Shown here piece by piece: positions 47,415 through 59,035 of a stretch of DNA of 64,000 nucleotides. The stretch lies in NCBI GenBank assembly GCA_916613615.1, contig OU744731.1, positions 54,876,289 to 54,940,288 of the forward strand. The letters run 5' to 3'. Position 1 is the stretch's first letter. Each line of letters starts with the position of its first letter. Both the position numbers and the translations under genes were made by a program. The notes below the pieces were generated by a model that saw only the letters and a program-made list of their open reading frames with translations, did not search any database and had not been told where the DNA came from. This stretch comes from Steromphala cineraria (Eukaryota > Mollusca > Gastropoda > Trochida > Trochidae).

Positions 47415-47968
47415 GGTAACTCAAAGTCTCAAAGTCTCAAAGTCTTTATTCAGTATTGGAGGCCTCGTGGTCCAGAGTACAATTTTGTTGAAATTCATTT
47501 ATTTTTTTGTTTGTGGAGTGTAACAACAATAACATGGGTATATACTTTGACAGTAAATGCTAAATACAATGCTTATACAACATCAAAATATGGGAAAATA
47601 TGAAAATCATTTTACAAATAGGTTTCTTTTCAAATACAACGCCAGTCCTTTCAATACGTAAATATTTGGTTGAAGACATTAAGTTGCTGTAGTTTTTCGC
47701 GGGTAGGATAGTGATGAAAATATTTTGGAATAAATGTGTTTCTACTATAAGTATAATATGTACAATTCAATATAAAGTGGAACTCATCTTCGACACTCAT
47801 AGTATCACACTTGTCACATATTAAAGTAGATTTAATAACAGTTCCTCTACTTTTCTTATAACGTTGGTTCTGTATCTTCAAATTATGAGAAAGTATCCGA
47901 AACTTTATGAGAACAACTTTTAAGTCTTTTTCAAAAGAATTTGATAGTAAATAACTTTCTGGGGCCAA
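47415..47968 (-). pseudogene. LINE 3' end with ORF2 C-terminus and octamer tail
   Basis: On the minus strand the frame reads LIKFRILSHNLKIQNQRYKK, then CDKCDTMSVEDEFHFILNC and NTFIPKYFHHYP. This is the C-terminal RLxLSSHxLxIExGRY/Cys-His module of bivalve- and cnidarian-type LINEs. The frame stops at 47651. The 3' UTR ends in AATAAAGACTTTGAG with the octamer ACTTTGAG repeated about three times, a microsatellite tail. RT is absent, so the copy is 5'-truncated. The same module occurs at 9040-9350 and 51100-51300. Confidence 0.82.
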
Positions 47969-48065
47969 TAGTGATTTATAAGAACTATAGTGACTCAGAA
48001 ATGAACTTGAAATTGATTTGCTGAAACCAATTCTTAATTTCTAAATCTTTAGAAATTCAGAGTAA

Positions 48066-48392
48066 CGCGGTTGTGTAGTGGTTAGCGCGGTGGTGTAGTG
48101 GTTAGCGTGCTGGCCTATCACGTCAAAGACCCGGGTTCGAATCCAGGTGGAGACACCAAAGATTTGTGACCTTGGCTTTACACCGTGTTGTGTCCTTGGG
48201 CAAGGCACTTCATCCACATTGCACTCAGTCTACCCAGCTATACAATTGGGTACCTGAATACGGAAAGTACGGACCTATGTGGTCGCGCGAAGCGCTTAGT
48301 AGCGGCTTTGAAAGTACAATTCCTTCAGGGTAATAATGTACAGCCAATGAGCGGTGCTTGCACTGGATATTAGGCTTTAAAATGTTCATTAT

Positions 48393-48430
<38 letters not shown>

Positions 48431-48432
48431 AC
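48066..48432 (+). mobile_element. V-type SINE with partly duplicated tRNA head
   Basis: The tRNA-related head has an A-box, GTGGTGTAGTGGTTAGCGTG, and a B-box, GGGTTCGAATCC. The first 20 bases (GCGGTTGTGTAGTGGTTAGC) are present twice in tandem. The central core GTGTTGTGTCCTTGGGCAAG and GGCACTTCATCC is typical of V-SINE-type elements. The 3' part (CTTCAGGGTAATAATGTACA) is shared with the fragment at 3065-3290. The tail is (TAG)n from 48394 to 48430. The head resembles an Asp-type tRNA but is too diverged and lacks a normal acceptor end. Confidence 0.88.
48394..48430 (+). repeat. (TAG)n SINE tail
   Basis: About twelve uninterrupted TAG units ending the SINE. Confidence 0.95.
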
Positions 48433-49444
48433 AATGCAAATTATAAAGATGGAATGATTGAGTAGACCTCTCTGAACGACCATGTTTATAGCTAACATGA
48501 TTTACCACCTACCACTGACATCTCGTTTGTTTATCTTTTTAAATTGTGTTAATGCAGTAATTACCTGTTTCCCTGCTGGGCAAATGTTTCTCTAATGTGG
48601 ATTGAAATGGCATATAGATCTTGAAATCATCAAACAGATGAATAATGGCAGAATCCGTTCACTATAACACACTTTTGGAGGGTAAACTGTATGTTGGAGT
48701 CGTATTCATAATTCCTGTGCTTGCTACATATCAATTGAATCAATGTGAAATTTTGAGTACAGAGATAATATCAAAATTATCATCAAAATTATCTACATCA
48801 TGATGAATAAGGACATGTCTCATTATCTTTACCACATAAGGTGCTGGCAGTGCTCTCGTTACTGTATAATTACCTGATCGTGATGTTGAAATTACCTATC
48901 TAACTGACATTCAAATTAATCTTACAAATATCTTGTTACAGCCGGTAACGAGAATCGATGTTGATAACAAAACAATTTATTTGTAAAGCAGATATTTTTT
49001 TTCTATTATACAGTGAACACCAAAGAAGTGAAATTTTCAAGTTCTTATTCTACATAGATAAATAGTTGTTTAGTGGTTTGCAATTATAATTTTTTTAGCA
49101 TTGGATTTGATTATGTCACTATGTGCAATTACGTTTGATTCTAACCACATCATAACGTCAACACAATGCAATTGCTGGCGCTTAGTCTCATTTCAACCCT
49201 ATAGAACACTTATGGGATGTAGCACTATTACATTCCTTGCACTTTCAAGGCGAAAAATGTTATCCTCATGAACATCATTCACCATCTTATTCACTTCATT
49301 CCACAGCTGCAGTGTTCCAATTGTGACTGCTAAACATTGAAATATCATCAACGTCAGGGAAGTGAAGGGTGAAACCAAAGTACATCTGCATTGGATACGA
49401 GGACATTCGATTTGAATAGATATAAAGTAATGGGTGGCATGTAA
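48433..49444. other. No gene seen
   Basis: 48862-48940 (TACCTGATCGTGATGTTG) resembles 13745-13830 and 31925-32000. Otherwise nothing. Confidence 0.4.
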
Positions 49445-49840
49445 AGGTAAAGTTAAAGTAAAAGTAAAGGTCAATTTGTATAGCGCTATATCCACGTTAA
49501 ATCATGCGCAAAGCGCTTGAGGCAGATACAGGAGAGAGTTCTAAGGGACGGTTCTTGAGAAGAGTTTTAAAAGTTGGGAGAGTGTCACATGTTTTGGATT
49601 TTCTGGCAGTCGGTTCCATTGGACTGCTGCAACATAGGAGAATGACCGTTCTCCATAGGCTATTGGTGATGTTCTTAGACTTAGCAAGCTCTTGGTCTTG
49701 GATCTCGGTGGTCGTGAAGAGATATGGCTTTAGATGTTCTTGAAGGTAAATTAGTGCTGTAGCATGGATGCACTGTAATGTGATACACACAGCTTTGTAG
49801 GGGAACAATTTATAAGTGCATGATTGTAGCTATATGGTAT
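49445..49840 (-). pseudogene. CR1/L2-like LINE 3' end
   Basis: On the minus strand one frame reads SFSYVAAVQWNRLPENPKHV, the WNxLP box ending CR1/L2/Rex LINE proteins. After a frameshift it continues LPTFKTLLKN, the FKxxLK ending. The 3' UTR has the typical AGCGCTT...ATAGCGCTATACAAATT structure and runs into an imperfect (TTTACT)-like tail near 49445. The RT core is absent. Confidence 0.75.
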
Positions 49841-50614
49841 TGTATGCAATAAAGATTCGTTGAAATAATGCATGATTTGAAATTTCATCTAAGTCCATAT
49901 CGTGTTATGTGCAAGTGCTTATCGGGTAGTCAGTTAACATGATGCCTGTTATGTGTAGTTTTAGGTTCACGTACCTCTGGATTAATACCGATATCACCCT
50001 TTTGAACGGGGTGATAAATTATTTATTATTTTTAAACATTTGGCAAACATCATGCATGTTTACCACTTTTTCCAGAATATCTTGAACATTATTTGAGAAA
50101 TAGAAATGTCTGACCTTTTCATCTCAAGTTCTTTACATCAATAAAATAAGTTGACATTATAAATATCTGCAATAAAACATGCATTATACAAGAAATATTC
50201 AGCGGTATCAGCACAAAAGCATGAACTAAAATGTGGGCGAAATGCCAAGAACTCATTCTAACGTCATTGATCTTATATCAAGGCAAAAATTATGGATGAT
50301 TAATTGTGTTTTACAATAAGTCGGGGATATTCAAGACGGTGGAATCAGTGACATTGTCATAAAGATCAGTTTTTAAATGCAAACAATTCAGAGGTTTTCA
50401 TATCCAACATCCGTCCTTGCAAATAACCCTGTAGGACTGTCCCTTTAACTTGTGTAGTTTCTGTGACATTGACTGTACTCTAGAAAGAAGACCATTGCAG
50501 TCAACCAATCAATTTATTTCTGCACGTAGGCTACAGGCCCATGTACATAATACATAGATATGCAATATAAACATCATGTCTTACAGTCTCTTCTTAATAA
50601 GAGAGCATGGTTTC
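49841..50614. other. No gene seen
   Basis: Nothing recognised. Confidence 0.4.
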
Positions 50615-51095
50615 AGTGACACAGAGTATCTTTCTTAGCATTTTATTTGGTTTTGATAAGCTACAAAATATCTAATATGCTGATTGAAGTTCATATCTCA
50701 TCACTGGACTTGCAAATATATCCCTTTATGCATAATATCTCTAAAATGCTTGATTTTATGGAAAAATCAAGAAAACATCTCAAATACGTTAAATATTCGA
50801 AATTATGCATTCAATTAATCTACCTATTAGTTACAATGCCTAATAAACACTATCGAATATATCTTCCTGTCAGCTTAGGACAAGGTTTCAAAATAACGTT
50901 TGGCGAATTAGCGCGCCATTCGAGCCACATTGTCCGGTTTTCGATCAAAATCCTGACTTTGAATTGTCGTATTTTCGCTCTAATGTTCTGATTGACCTTT
51001 AACTTGTTATTTTCAGTAAGAGTTAGTGGTTCCCGATGTAATAACATCGATTTCAAAATTTGACATATGTGATCCTATCAACATACTCTGTCTCT
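50615..51095 (+). mobile_element. TTAA-type MITE family B, copy 1
   Basis: A 481 bp relative of 57277-57770, similar along its whole length. The imperfect inverted ends are AGTGACACAGAGTAT and ATACTCTGTCTCT. Flanking TTAA is eroded (TTTC left, TAAA right), consistent with an older copy. No coding capacity. Confidence 0.78.
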
Positions 51096-51099
51096 AAAA

Positions 51100-51300
51100 G
51101 CAATAGTGGCAAGTACAAACTCCTTAAGTTTTCATATAAAGGGCAGACAAATAAAGAGTGCATTTCATTTTCCACAAATTTGCATTTAGGACAGTCTTTT
51201 TTGTTTTAGAAACACACGAATATCTACCTCTCTTGATTGATAAGTTGTTAAGGCCAAATCTAAAGCGCATACAAATTACGCAAATATTTAAGATGTAGAT
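51100..51300 (-). pseudogene. LINE ORF2 C-terminal fragment
   Basis: The minus strand reads RFRFGLNNLSIKRGRYS and, after a one-base shift near 51190, CPKCKFVENEMHSLFVCPLY. These are the GRY box and Cys/His motif of the LINE module also seen at 9040 and 47651. It is short and broken. Confidence 0.72.
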
Positions 51301-52462
51301 CATATAGATACGATTCTAGTTCAGGTATTGAAATGAACCCTCAATAGCAATCACAGCTTCAGCTATGTCTCTTAATTTAAGGAAGTTATGACTGATTAAG
51401 AAAATTATAAAATAAGCGTGGGATTTATAATATTTTCATTGTCAGAATGCATTTTAGCTAACATTCATATTCCTGAAAGAAGGAAGAACCTCCGATTAAT
51501 ACAGACTCTAAATAACTTTATTGACATTGTGTTGACGAAAAAGTTGTTGCGGTGTGTCAAATTCCTTTTTCCAATATGGAATTAATTATAGCCGGCTACT
51601 GGATTATTAAACTGTAAATTGATGCCTTTCTCGTGCCAAATATGTCACCTTGTAGGTTAAATGCTTTTTTGACATTTTAAGGAATTGTAACAGTAGACAC
51701 GATTATTTCAAAACAGAATTGAAACTTTGAAACAATACAATTAATTATTCAATGAAACTGTTCCTGTCTCAGGTAGAAAGCATGAACATCTTAGTAATCC
51801 CGCCATGTAATTATATGGTTACTCACCGCACCGCCAACTGTCTTTCTATTAAGGTCTAGTTAGATCTTTGAATAGATGAAGAGGCATTGGGTCTTGTTAA
51901 CATGTCCAGAATAGTTTGTGCACTGAAAACCAGGACTCCTGACAAATTACAGTGGTTAGATCGAACATCCAACTGTATTTATAGATACTGCAGATTGGTT
52001 TGAACTTCCAGTGAAATTGTGTTTAAGAATAATGTATAATTAGTATTCTGACACGACGGTAAACAAAACAGGAAATTTGAGAGGGGAAAAGGAAATTTGA
52101 TAACATTTAATTCAGTGAATAAAGAAATGTTATTCATAAAACACTAAAGATTTTTTTGCACTGTAAAGTGTCACAATGTAGAAAATGTTCTCTAATATTT
52201 TTCATTAACTTGCACCCTTTTCAGTCGAGGGTGAAAAGACTTCGATTTGAATTAGTTTGCAGTAAAAATAAGATTCCAGGGAGGCAAACTGCGGAAGCGT
52301 GGAAACCGTGAACTTGCCACTGGTAGGAAATAAGTTTCTTTGTTACAAAAATATGTCAACACTCAAGCAACTTACTTCAAATCACATACGTTATGAAAGT
52401 TTATGAAAGTTGCTCTTTGATGACTATGATAGTATATATAATGATACATCACCAAGGATAGT
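51301..52462. other. No gene seen
   Basis: AT-rich. 51890-52010 (CCAGAATA..TTGTG..., GATGC/ACTGCAGATTGGTTTGAAC) recurs at 53180-53280 and 56635-56735. This is a further weak dispersed repeat around the MITE cluster. Confidence 0.5.
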
Positions 52463-52466
52463 TCAA

Positions 52467-52813
52467 AGGGGCAGTAGCACGTTTTTTGATAATTTTATAT
52501 TTTAAAATCTTCTCTGGTTATTGTATGTTAATGCTAAATGTATTATTTTGATAGTGTCAAAATCTCATTACAATCAGCCATAGTTAAAGAACAAAGTATG
52601 AAGATTAACACAAAATCCATTGGCGGCCATTTTTTGTGAACACCTTTGATTAATTTTCTGTAAGAAAAAGGAATTGCATGGCTAAACTTTACGTTATACA
52701 TTTGAATTATTACTGCTCCATTTAGTTTAAATAAATTGTCTTTCAATTGGAACCATTTATTTTCATTTACCTGACATCATCTTCTTTCCCACTAAAATCG
52801 TGCTACTTCCCCT
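52467..52813 (+). mobile_element. MITE family A, copy 4
   Basis: A 347 bp element with both ends recognisable. The left flank is TCAA (one change from TTAA) and the right flank is TTAA at 52814-52817. Same orientation and interior as copy 1. Confidence 0.83.
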
Positions 52814-53004
52814 TTAAAGATCATAAAGAATGAGTATTGCAGCGAAACCATAAGAGAAACTAAAAACCACTCCTTGATTTGGCTTTGTTATGAAGGTTAA
52901 TGAAACATTTATGATATAAATTCAAATTAGTTCACATATTCAATCCAAAAATGAAAAACGATGATACCTTCTATTTTTCAATGAAAATCTTGAAAAGTCT
53001 TCTA

Positions 53005-53064
53005 ATATGTTAGTTTGACGTGTGATTTAGTTATTTATATAAATCACACGTCAAACTAACATAT
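53005..53064. repeat. Perfect 25 bp hairpin
   Basis: Arms 53005-53029 and 53040-53064 are perfect reverse complements (ATATGTTAGTTTGACGTGTG...) around a 10 base loop. Confidence 0.95.
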
Positions 53065-53509
53065 ATACTAGTTATGTAACCTATCAAAGATTATGACATT
53101 ACAGTCGTTTTGACTGCTTTAGATAAGTTTACAAAAATATCGCCTCGATGCTTCTGTTACTTCCAAAAAAACATAGTAATAGTGCACTGGAAACAAGGAC
53201 ATTCTGGCAAATAACAGTGATTAGTCAAAACCATCAAACTGTATATACAGATGCTGCAGATTGGTTATCAATCGAGTGAAATTTCGGCAATTGGAACCCT
53301 GCAGGAACTAGCTAGTTAGCTTGAGATATTAATTCTATTCTTGAGAATGCTTAGATACTAAAACCACACATTTTGATAATGAATAATGGTAAATCAAGGC
53401 AAGGTAGAATTTTGATCAAATGTTTCAATATCCAGACAGTGTTATGCTTTATTTCATCATGCCCCTCACATTGTCAATTTAAGATTAATGTTTAATAACG
53501 GCGTCTTAA

Positions 53510-53930
53510 ATGGGCAATAGCACGGGGTTTTTTTAATTTAAATTTTCAATATTTCACTGATAATTGTACGTTAATGCTAAATGTGGCATTTTGATAGTGT
53601 CAAAAATCTTTTACCACAAACCAATCATCAATAATACGGAGAATAAATTATAAAGATTCACACGAAGTCCATTGAAAAACAGAAACCAATCATTCATAGT
53701 CAGAGAAGAAATTATAAAGAGTCACATTAAGTCCATTGGCGGACATTTTTGTGTGGAAACCTTTAATTCATTATGTGTGAGAAAAACGAATCGTATGGCT
53801 GAACTTTACATTATGTATTTGATTTATTACTGATTCATTTAGTTTAAATGCAATGTATTTCAATTGGAACCATTTATTTTCGTTTTCCTGACATTACCGT
53901 ATATGCCCCCTAAAATGTGCTACTGTCCCT
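53510..53930 (+). mobile_element. MITE family A, copy 5, with internal duplication
   Basis: A 421 bp element between TTAA 53506-53509 and 53931-53934. The ends are diverged (ATGGGCAATAGCACG). A segment of about 65 bases, from AAACCAATCAT to AAGTCCATTG, is present twice in the middle. This explains the greater length. Confidence 0.8.
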
Positions 53931-54127
53931 TTAAGGTCTTGTTTCAGTTAAACTTAGCTGACATCAATGATGTTAGGTTTTTATGATACGAATGTGATTA
54001 AAAGCTGTCTATATCAAACACAAATACAATAAACATATCTACAACGAAAGAAAAGTGTAACTTGAAATTGAAAAAGACCGTCAATCAATATAAAGAGTGA
54101 CTTAATCCATGCAAGAGGCTATATAGA

Positions 54128-54270
54128 GATTATTACCCGAGGAAGTGTGTCGTATTAATTCTAGGAAAGGAGCGTGAATTTTTGCGGTACCCGAGCGTGA
54201 GCGAATGTTTTACACAAATTTGCACGAGTTTCGTAGAAGTCATATGACACACTTCCGAGAGTCATAATTT
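54128..54270. repeat. Foldback
   Basis: TTACCCGAGGAAGTGTGTCG near 54131 and its complement (GACACACTTCCGAGAGTCAT) near 54246 form imperfect arms of about 28 bp. The centre contains GGTACCCGAGCGTGAGCG. Confidence 0.65.
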
Positions 54271-54933
54271 GTTATTACCAATTCTAATTCATCTTACTAT
54301 CTTAAAAATAAGCAAGAAACGGCCGGTTTGCGACGACCGGCTACAGTGACGTGACGAACAATGGTGTTATGACGTAACGGGGGAAAAAATACAGGAACTC
54401 GCGCTACAACAATTGTTGCTAACCAAGAGAGATATGTGCACATGTGCTCATATTGAAATTATGTCAGAACTTATTTTCAACTTTATGGGAAATAACAACA
54501 CTTATGGAAGATTGAAGAGGAGAGATGGGTATTGATGGAGGCAAACAAGATGGAGACGTTTAAGCAGTAAGTAACACTCGACTCGGGGAGGGGGGGTGGG
54601 AGAATACTGAATAATGGGGAATCAAGTAATTTGTCCTCTTTAATTTCTCATGAATCAGGAGGGATGGCAAACTTTCCTTCAGGCACACTCCCTGGGAGAG
54701 GGCGATTGAAAGAGATAACTGTCGAATCGATGCCAGTCCTCCACCGCAATTCTGATATTATTATCATATAATCGGTCTGACTCGGGGAAAGGTACAAATA
54801 GCAAAGTACAAAGTAGCAATATTGTTTCCACGCAGCTATGAACCATGCATTTTCACAAACTTGCAGTAGCAACATGCATTTAGACAAAACAATCTATAAT
54901 ACCTCTATAATATATATTATATGATAATGATAT
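54271..54933. other. No gene seen
   Basis: Nothing recognised. Confidence 0.4.
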
Positions 54934-54997
54934 ATAATCCAGAGTTTAAGTTCCGATGATATGTGGAGATATTATTGGAACGTAAACTCTGGATTAT
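54934..54997. repeat. 21 bp hairpin
   Basis: ATAATCCAGAGTTTAAGTTCC (54934-54954) and 54977-54997 are complementary with one mismatch around a 22 base loop. Confidence 0.9.
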
Positions 54998-55679
54998 CGA
55001 GAATGCCCTGAATGTATACTTCTATAAAATAATCCTTGAGTGGGTAAAATGAATCTACCTATCAAAAGGAAAGTTATCTTTTATGAAAAGAAATCCGTAG
55101 AAATTTTTTTTGCATTGATTTTTTTAAAAGGTTTGTGATAAGCATGCTTTTGTGTATTCAAGTATTACGTATGCCAAAGAGGATTTCCAACAAATGGAAA
55201 TCTAAAACGAACATTTGTACACGCTCATGTTTTCTTTTGTATTGCCATAAATAACTAAGACGTTAAAGATAAATGTAAAGCTGAACAATAAGGATAAGAT
55301 CTAGCGTACAAGTCATTAATATTGACATTTTAGTATATCAATTAATTATCGTAGATAATGATCTACTTTTAAAAGAGACAGAATCACATTAACGGCAGAT
55401 AAGAGCAAAAGATGAACTTCATCATGAAGATGAATGTAGGAGGAACGTCAACAACAAATTGTTGACGTTATTGAATGGTAACTAACGATTGACCTTTAAG
55501 AAAGATTATTGATGGCACTTTCTGATTCCTTGTGCTTCAGAGACCAGTGGTGGGAATAAAGTGGGTTATCTTACGGTGAAGCTGCAATGTTCATTCTTGA
55601 TTGACTTTAAATCTTTCTTGGTGATGTATCATAGTCAACAAAGATCAAAACTTTCATGAAAATAGAGCCATTAGCCCTG
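54998..55679. other. No gene seen
   Basis: Nothing recognised. Confidence 0.4.
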
Positions 55680-56345
55680 TAGCTCATCAGGTTCATATCA
55701 ATTTTGCTTTAGAGTGTGGCAAATGTGGTTCCCCTTTGGAGTAGCCTCAAGAAAAAAGATGAAAATAGGCTTTAAGGGTGAGGCCCTAAGGGCCACAGGC
55801 GATAAATTAAATCCTCACTAGTCAAGGAGTCTGCACACAAAGTTTCAGCTTACAATGCCTTATGCTTCTGCAGAAGATGAAAATAAGTTTTAGGGCGTGG
55901 TCACAGGCCAATTAAAGCAAAAACTTTAAATCCTCACTCGGAGTCTGTACACAAGGTTTCAGCTTTCTAGGCCTTATGCTCCTGCAGAAGAAGTCTTTAG
56001 GGCATGGCCCCTGTGGCCCTTTTTAGGCCCTAAAAATTATAATCCTCACTCGTCTGTACACAAATTTATGCTTCTGTAGAAGATGATGAAAAAAGGTTTT
56101 TAGGGCATAGCTCCTGTGACCCTTATAAGGGGCAACAGGGCTACCACTTTTTATTTCTCATTAGTCAAGGAGTCTGTACACAAAGTTGCAGCTTTACTAG
56201 GCCTTATGCTTCTGAAGAAAAAAATGAAAATAGTTTTTTAGGCGTGGGCCCCATATTAGGGGCAACAGGGCTACCAAAGCTAGTTTTTAATCCTCATTAA
56301 TCATTAGTCAAGGAGTCTACACAAGTTTTCTAGGTATTATACTTC
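55680..56345 (+). repeat. Degenerate tandem array, units of about 100-150 bp
   Basis: Five decayed units share AATCCTCACT, CAAGGAGTCTG.ACACAAAG, CTAGGCCTTATGCTTCTG, AGAAGATGAAAATA and TTTTAGGGC.TGG. Indels make unit lengths irregular. The array ends in ACAGACTGACGGACGCCGGG (56396 on). Confidence 0.85.
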
Positions 56346-57272
56346 TGGAGAAGAAGTCGAAAATACACATTGTTTACGGACAGATGGATTGACAGACAGA
56401 CTGACGGACGCCGGGCACCATGCCATGTTAAAAACCCATCGGGCCTTACAGGTCAGAGGAGTTAAAAAGTCATAAATCAACTTATAAAATTTCAGAACTG
56501 CTTTAAAAACTTTTAAGAATAACTCTCCCACATAATTCTGGTAATTTGCCCAATAGTAATGGTATGGGCACCCACAATACACGTCAGCTGTCTGTCAGGT
56601 CCAATATCATCTGTACAACCATTAGGTCTCCTTAACTGGTCCAGAATAACTTGTGAACATCCTGGCAAATTATAGTGCTCAGACGTAACCATAAAACTAT
56701 TCTTAAAGATGCTTCAGATTGGTTTGAACTTTTACTGATGGATCAGTTTGCCGTACTTAGAACTTTGTAGGATCTTGCTTGTTAACTGGAGACACATTCT
56801 GAGAACAAATTTTTAAATAAAATATTGACAAAGGAATTTAGCAAATTGTAAATAAAATTAATTGATAGCAGGCAAGAATCCTCACCATTTCTCTTTTTTT
56901 ATATGTTTGCAACTCGTTTGTGGCATGCATGCTATTAATATATGATTATTATTAGCATAGAGAGCATGAGAGTTCACATCATCATCTCCTTGTACGTCAA
57001 CAATTTAAAAACCCTTCAAAAATAACATCATGAAAACCGGATGAATTCTAAAAATATACTAGATACTCTTTTAGAAACAGAACAAATGTTACATCCAGAA
57101 TAGTAAACAGAACAATGTCACTTTAGAAATAACGTTGCACATTCTCTGTCGGCTTTCAAAACATCTGAAGGCAAATGTTGTTCCGAAAAATCAAAAATTG
57201 CATTGTTTGTTTTCATGAACGAAAAGTCACAATGAATGACAAATACTTGGATAGATCACAATAAGTTGAATG
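56346..57272. other. No gene seen
   Basis: The GACGGACGCCGGGCACCATG block at 56403 closes the array. 56635-56735 belongs to a weak dispersed repeat. Confidence 0.4.
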
Positions 57273-57276
57273 TTAA

Positions 57277-57770
57277 AGTGACACAGAGTATATTTCTTAA
57301 ATTTGTATTTGGTTTTGATAAACTACAAAATAACTAATATGCTGATTGAAGTTCATATCTCCGTCATCACTGGACTTGCAAATATATCCATTTATGTATA
57401 TTATCTCTAAAATGCTTGATTTTATGGAAAAATCAAGAAAACATCTCAAATACGTTTAATATTCGAAATTATCCATCCAATTAATCTACAAATAAGTTAC
57501 AATACCTAATAAACACTATCGAATCGAATATATCTTCCTGTCAGCTTATGACAAGGTTTCAAAAATTATGTTTGGCGAATTTGAGCGCGCCACTCGAGCC
57601 ACATTGTCCGGTTTTCGATCAAAATCCTGACTTTGAATGGTCGTATTTTATTTCTAATGTACTGATTGACCTTTAACTTGTTATTTTCAGTAACAGTTAG
57701 CAATTCCGATGTAATAACATCGATTTCAAAATTTGACATATGTGATCCTATCAACATACTCTGTCGCTCT
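57277..57770 (+). mobile_element. TTAA-type MITE family B, copy 2
   Basis: A 494 bp element with TTAA at 57273-57276 and 57771-57774. The inverted ends are AGTGACACAGAGTATATT left and the complement of AGAGCGACAGAGTATGTT right. Strongly similar to 50615-51095. Confidence 0.82.
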
Positions 57771-57774
57771 TTAA

Positions 57775-58281
57775 GACCTACCCAGAACAGCTCTTTCAGA
57801 TCAGACCCTTTGGTATAGTGGTTTACTCTTAAGGTTACATGTTTAAAGGGCCACTTTGTGATTTTCAGGTATCATGAAGATTGTTTTGTTTGAAATGAAC
57901 GAAAATGGCATGATTGATGATATAAATCAAAACAACTTACATATTCATCAACAAATGTTAATTATATGATTAAGTCTTGTTTTCAATAATAAAAGTACCG
58001 AGGGTACAGAAGCTCACCTTAAAATGAATGATGTGGTAATATAGTTTAATTGTGTAACCATATTTTATATGATAATTGATTATGGCTGCCATCATGATTT
58101 TTGTATCTTTTAAAATGCTAGTCTTCTGTTGGAAAAAATTAGAGCACGAACAAACATTAATACAAGAATGTTAATAAATCATGATTTGTTAACAAGCAGT
58201 AGGTTTTTGTATAACTTTTTTTTATATCTATGGCTGAATTGGTGACCATCTTGTATTTTTTAATCTTCAAAATGTTACTTA
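57775..58281. other. No gene seen
   Basis: ATGGCTGCCATCATGATTTT near 58083 and a related block at 58230-58260 resemble units of the array at 63740-64000. Confidence 0.4.
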
Positions 58282-58455
58282 TATGAAGGGCGGATCCAGG
58301 ATTTTTAAAAGGGGGGGGTCCCAAAATAACTTTTCTCCACTCAGTGGGGGGGGGGGGGGGGGGGGTCCAGGACCCCTTATACATGGATTTGAAAGGGGGC
58401 GGGTGTTGAAAAGGGGGGGGTCAGGACCCCCTGGACCCCCCCCTGGATCCGCTAG
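58282..58455. mobile_element. G-rich inverted-end element
   Basis: Left GGGCGGATCCAGGATTTTT and right CCCTGGATCCGC face each other. Long G runs lie inside (about 20 G at 58346-58365, plus runs near 58311 and 58413). The GCGGATCCAGG ends are those of a short foldback element. The target duplication is unclear. The G runs could form quadruplexes. Confidence 0.65.
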
Positions 58456-59035
58456 TGTTATATGTGGGCATCCATATTAATTTTATTATCTTGATTGGTT
58501 TAGGAGTATTCATTTAAATGTCAATCAATAATAACAGGTTTTGTGACTCTTGAAGTCAAGAAATAGTCCCGAAAATGTCAAGAATTCTTTCTTAAAAGTA
58601 CTTGTACAGTACCAAAGTTTTCAAACACAATCACAAAAGTCAACAAACTGGTTAATCCAATGTTAGATTAGTCACACTCTCAACTTCCAAAGAACTAAAA
58701 AAAGATGCACATAAACATTTGGAATATATCCCTCTGACACAAATCACAAATTCAACTAGTGATAAGTCCAATTGCCAAAGTAAACTGTCCAGGTCAATGT
58801 CTCATGTGATTCTAACTGAAGATTTCTGAATATCTTAAATCTTGACATATGTTAGTGCAATCTGATTGGTCAGAATAGGCTAGCCACATGGGGGTTTATG
58901 CTAATTACTAGATATGATGACCTGTGATGACCTCTTGCACCTGCATGTAGCTTATGTAACTTATCCTCTTATGTAAGTTACTGTTATTCCATAATGTGAG
59001 TGTCTTCCCCTTAATACAGTATGCAATACAGATAT
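58456..59035. other. No gene seen
   Basis: Nothing recognised. Confidence 0.4.

Noticed and set aside
48086..48160. Functional tRNA (Asp-like)
   Set aside because: Duplicated head, diverged anticodon arm and a V-type core directly after it show a SINE head, not a tRNA gene.
49504..49743. Plus-strand ORF at 49504
   Set aside because: It is the antisense of the CR1/L2-like LINE end, whose minus-strand WNRLP and FKTLLK motifs are convincing.
50647..50991. 114-codon ORF
   Set aside because: Lies within MITE family B and is not kept open in the sister copy at 57277-57770.
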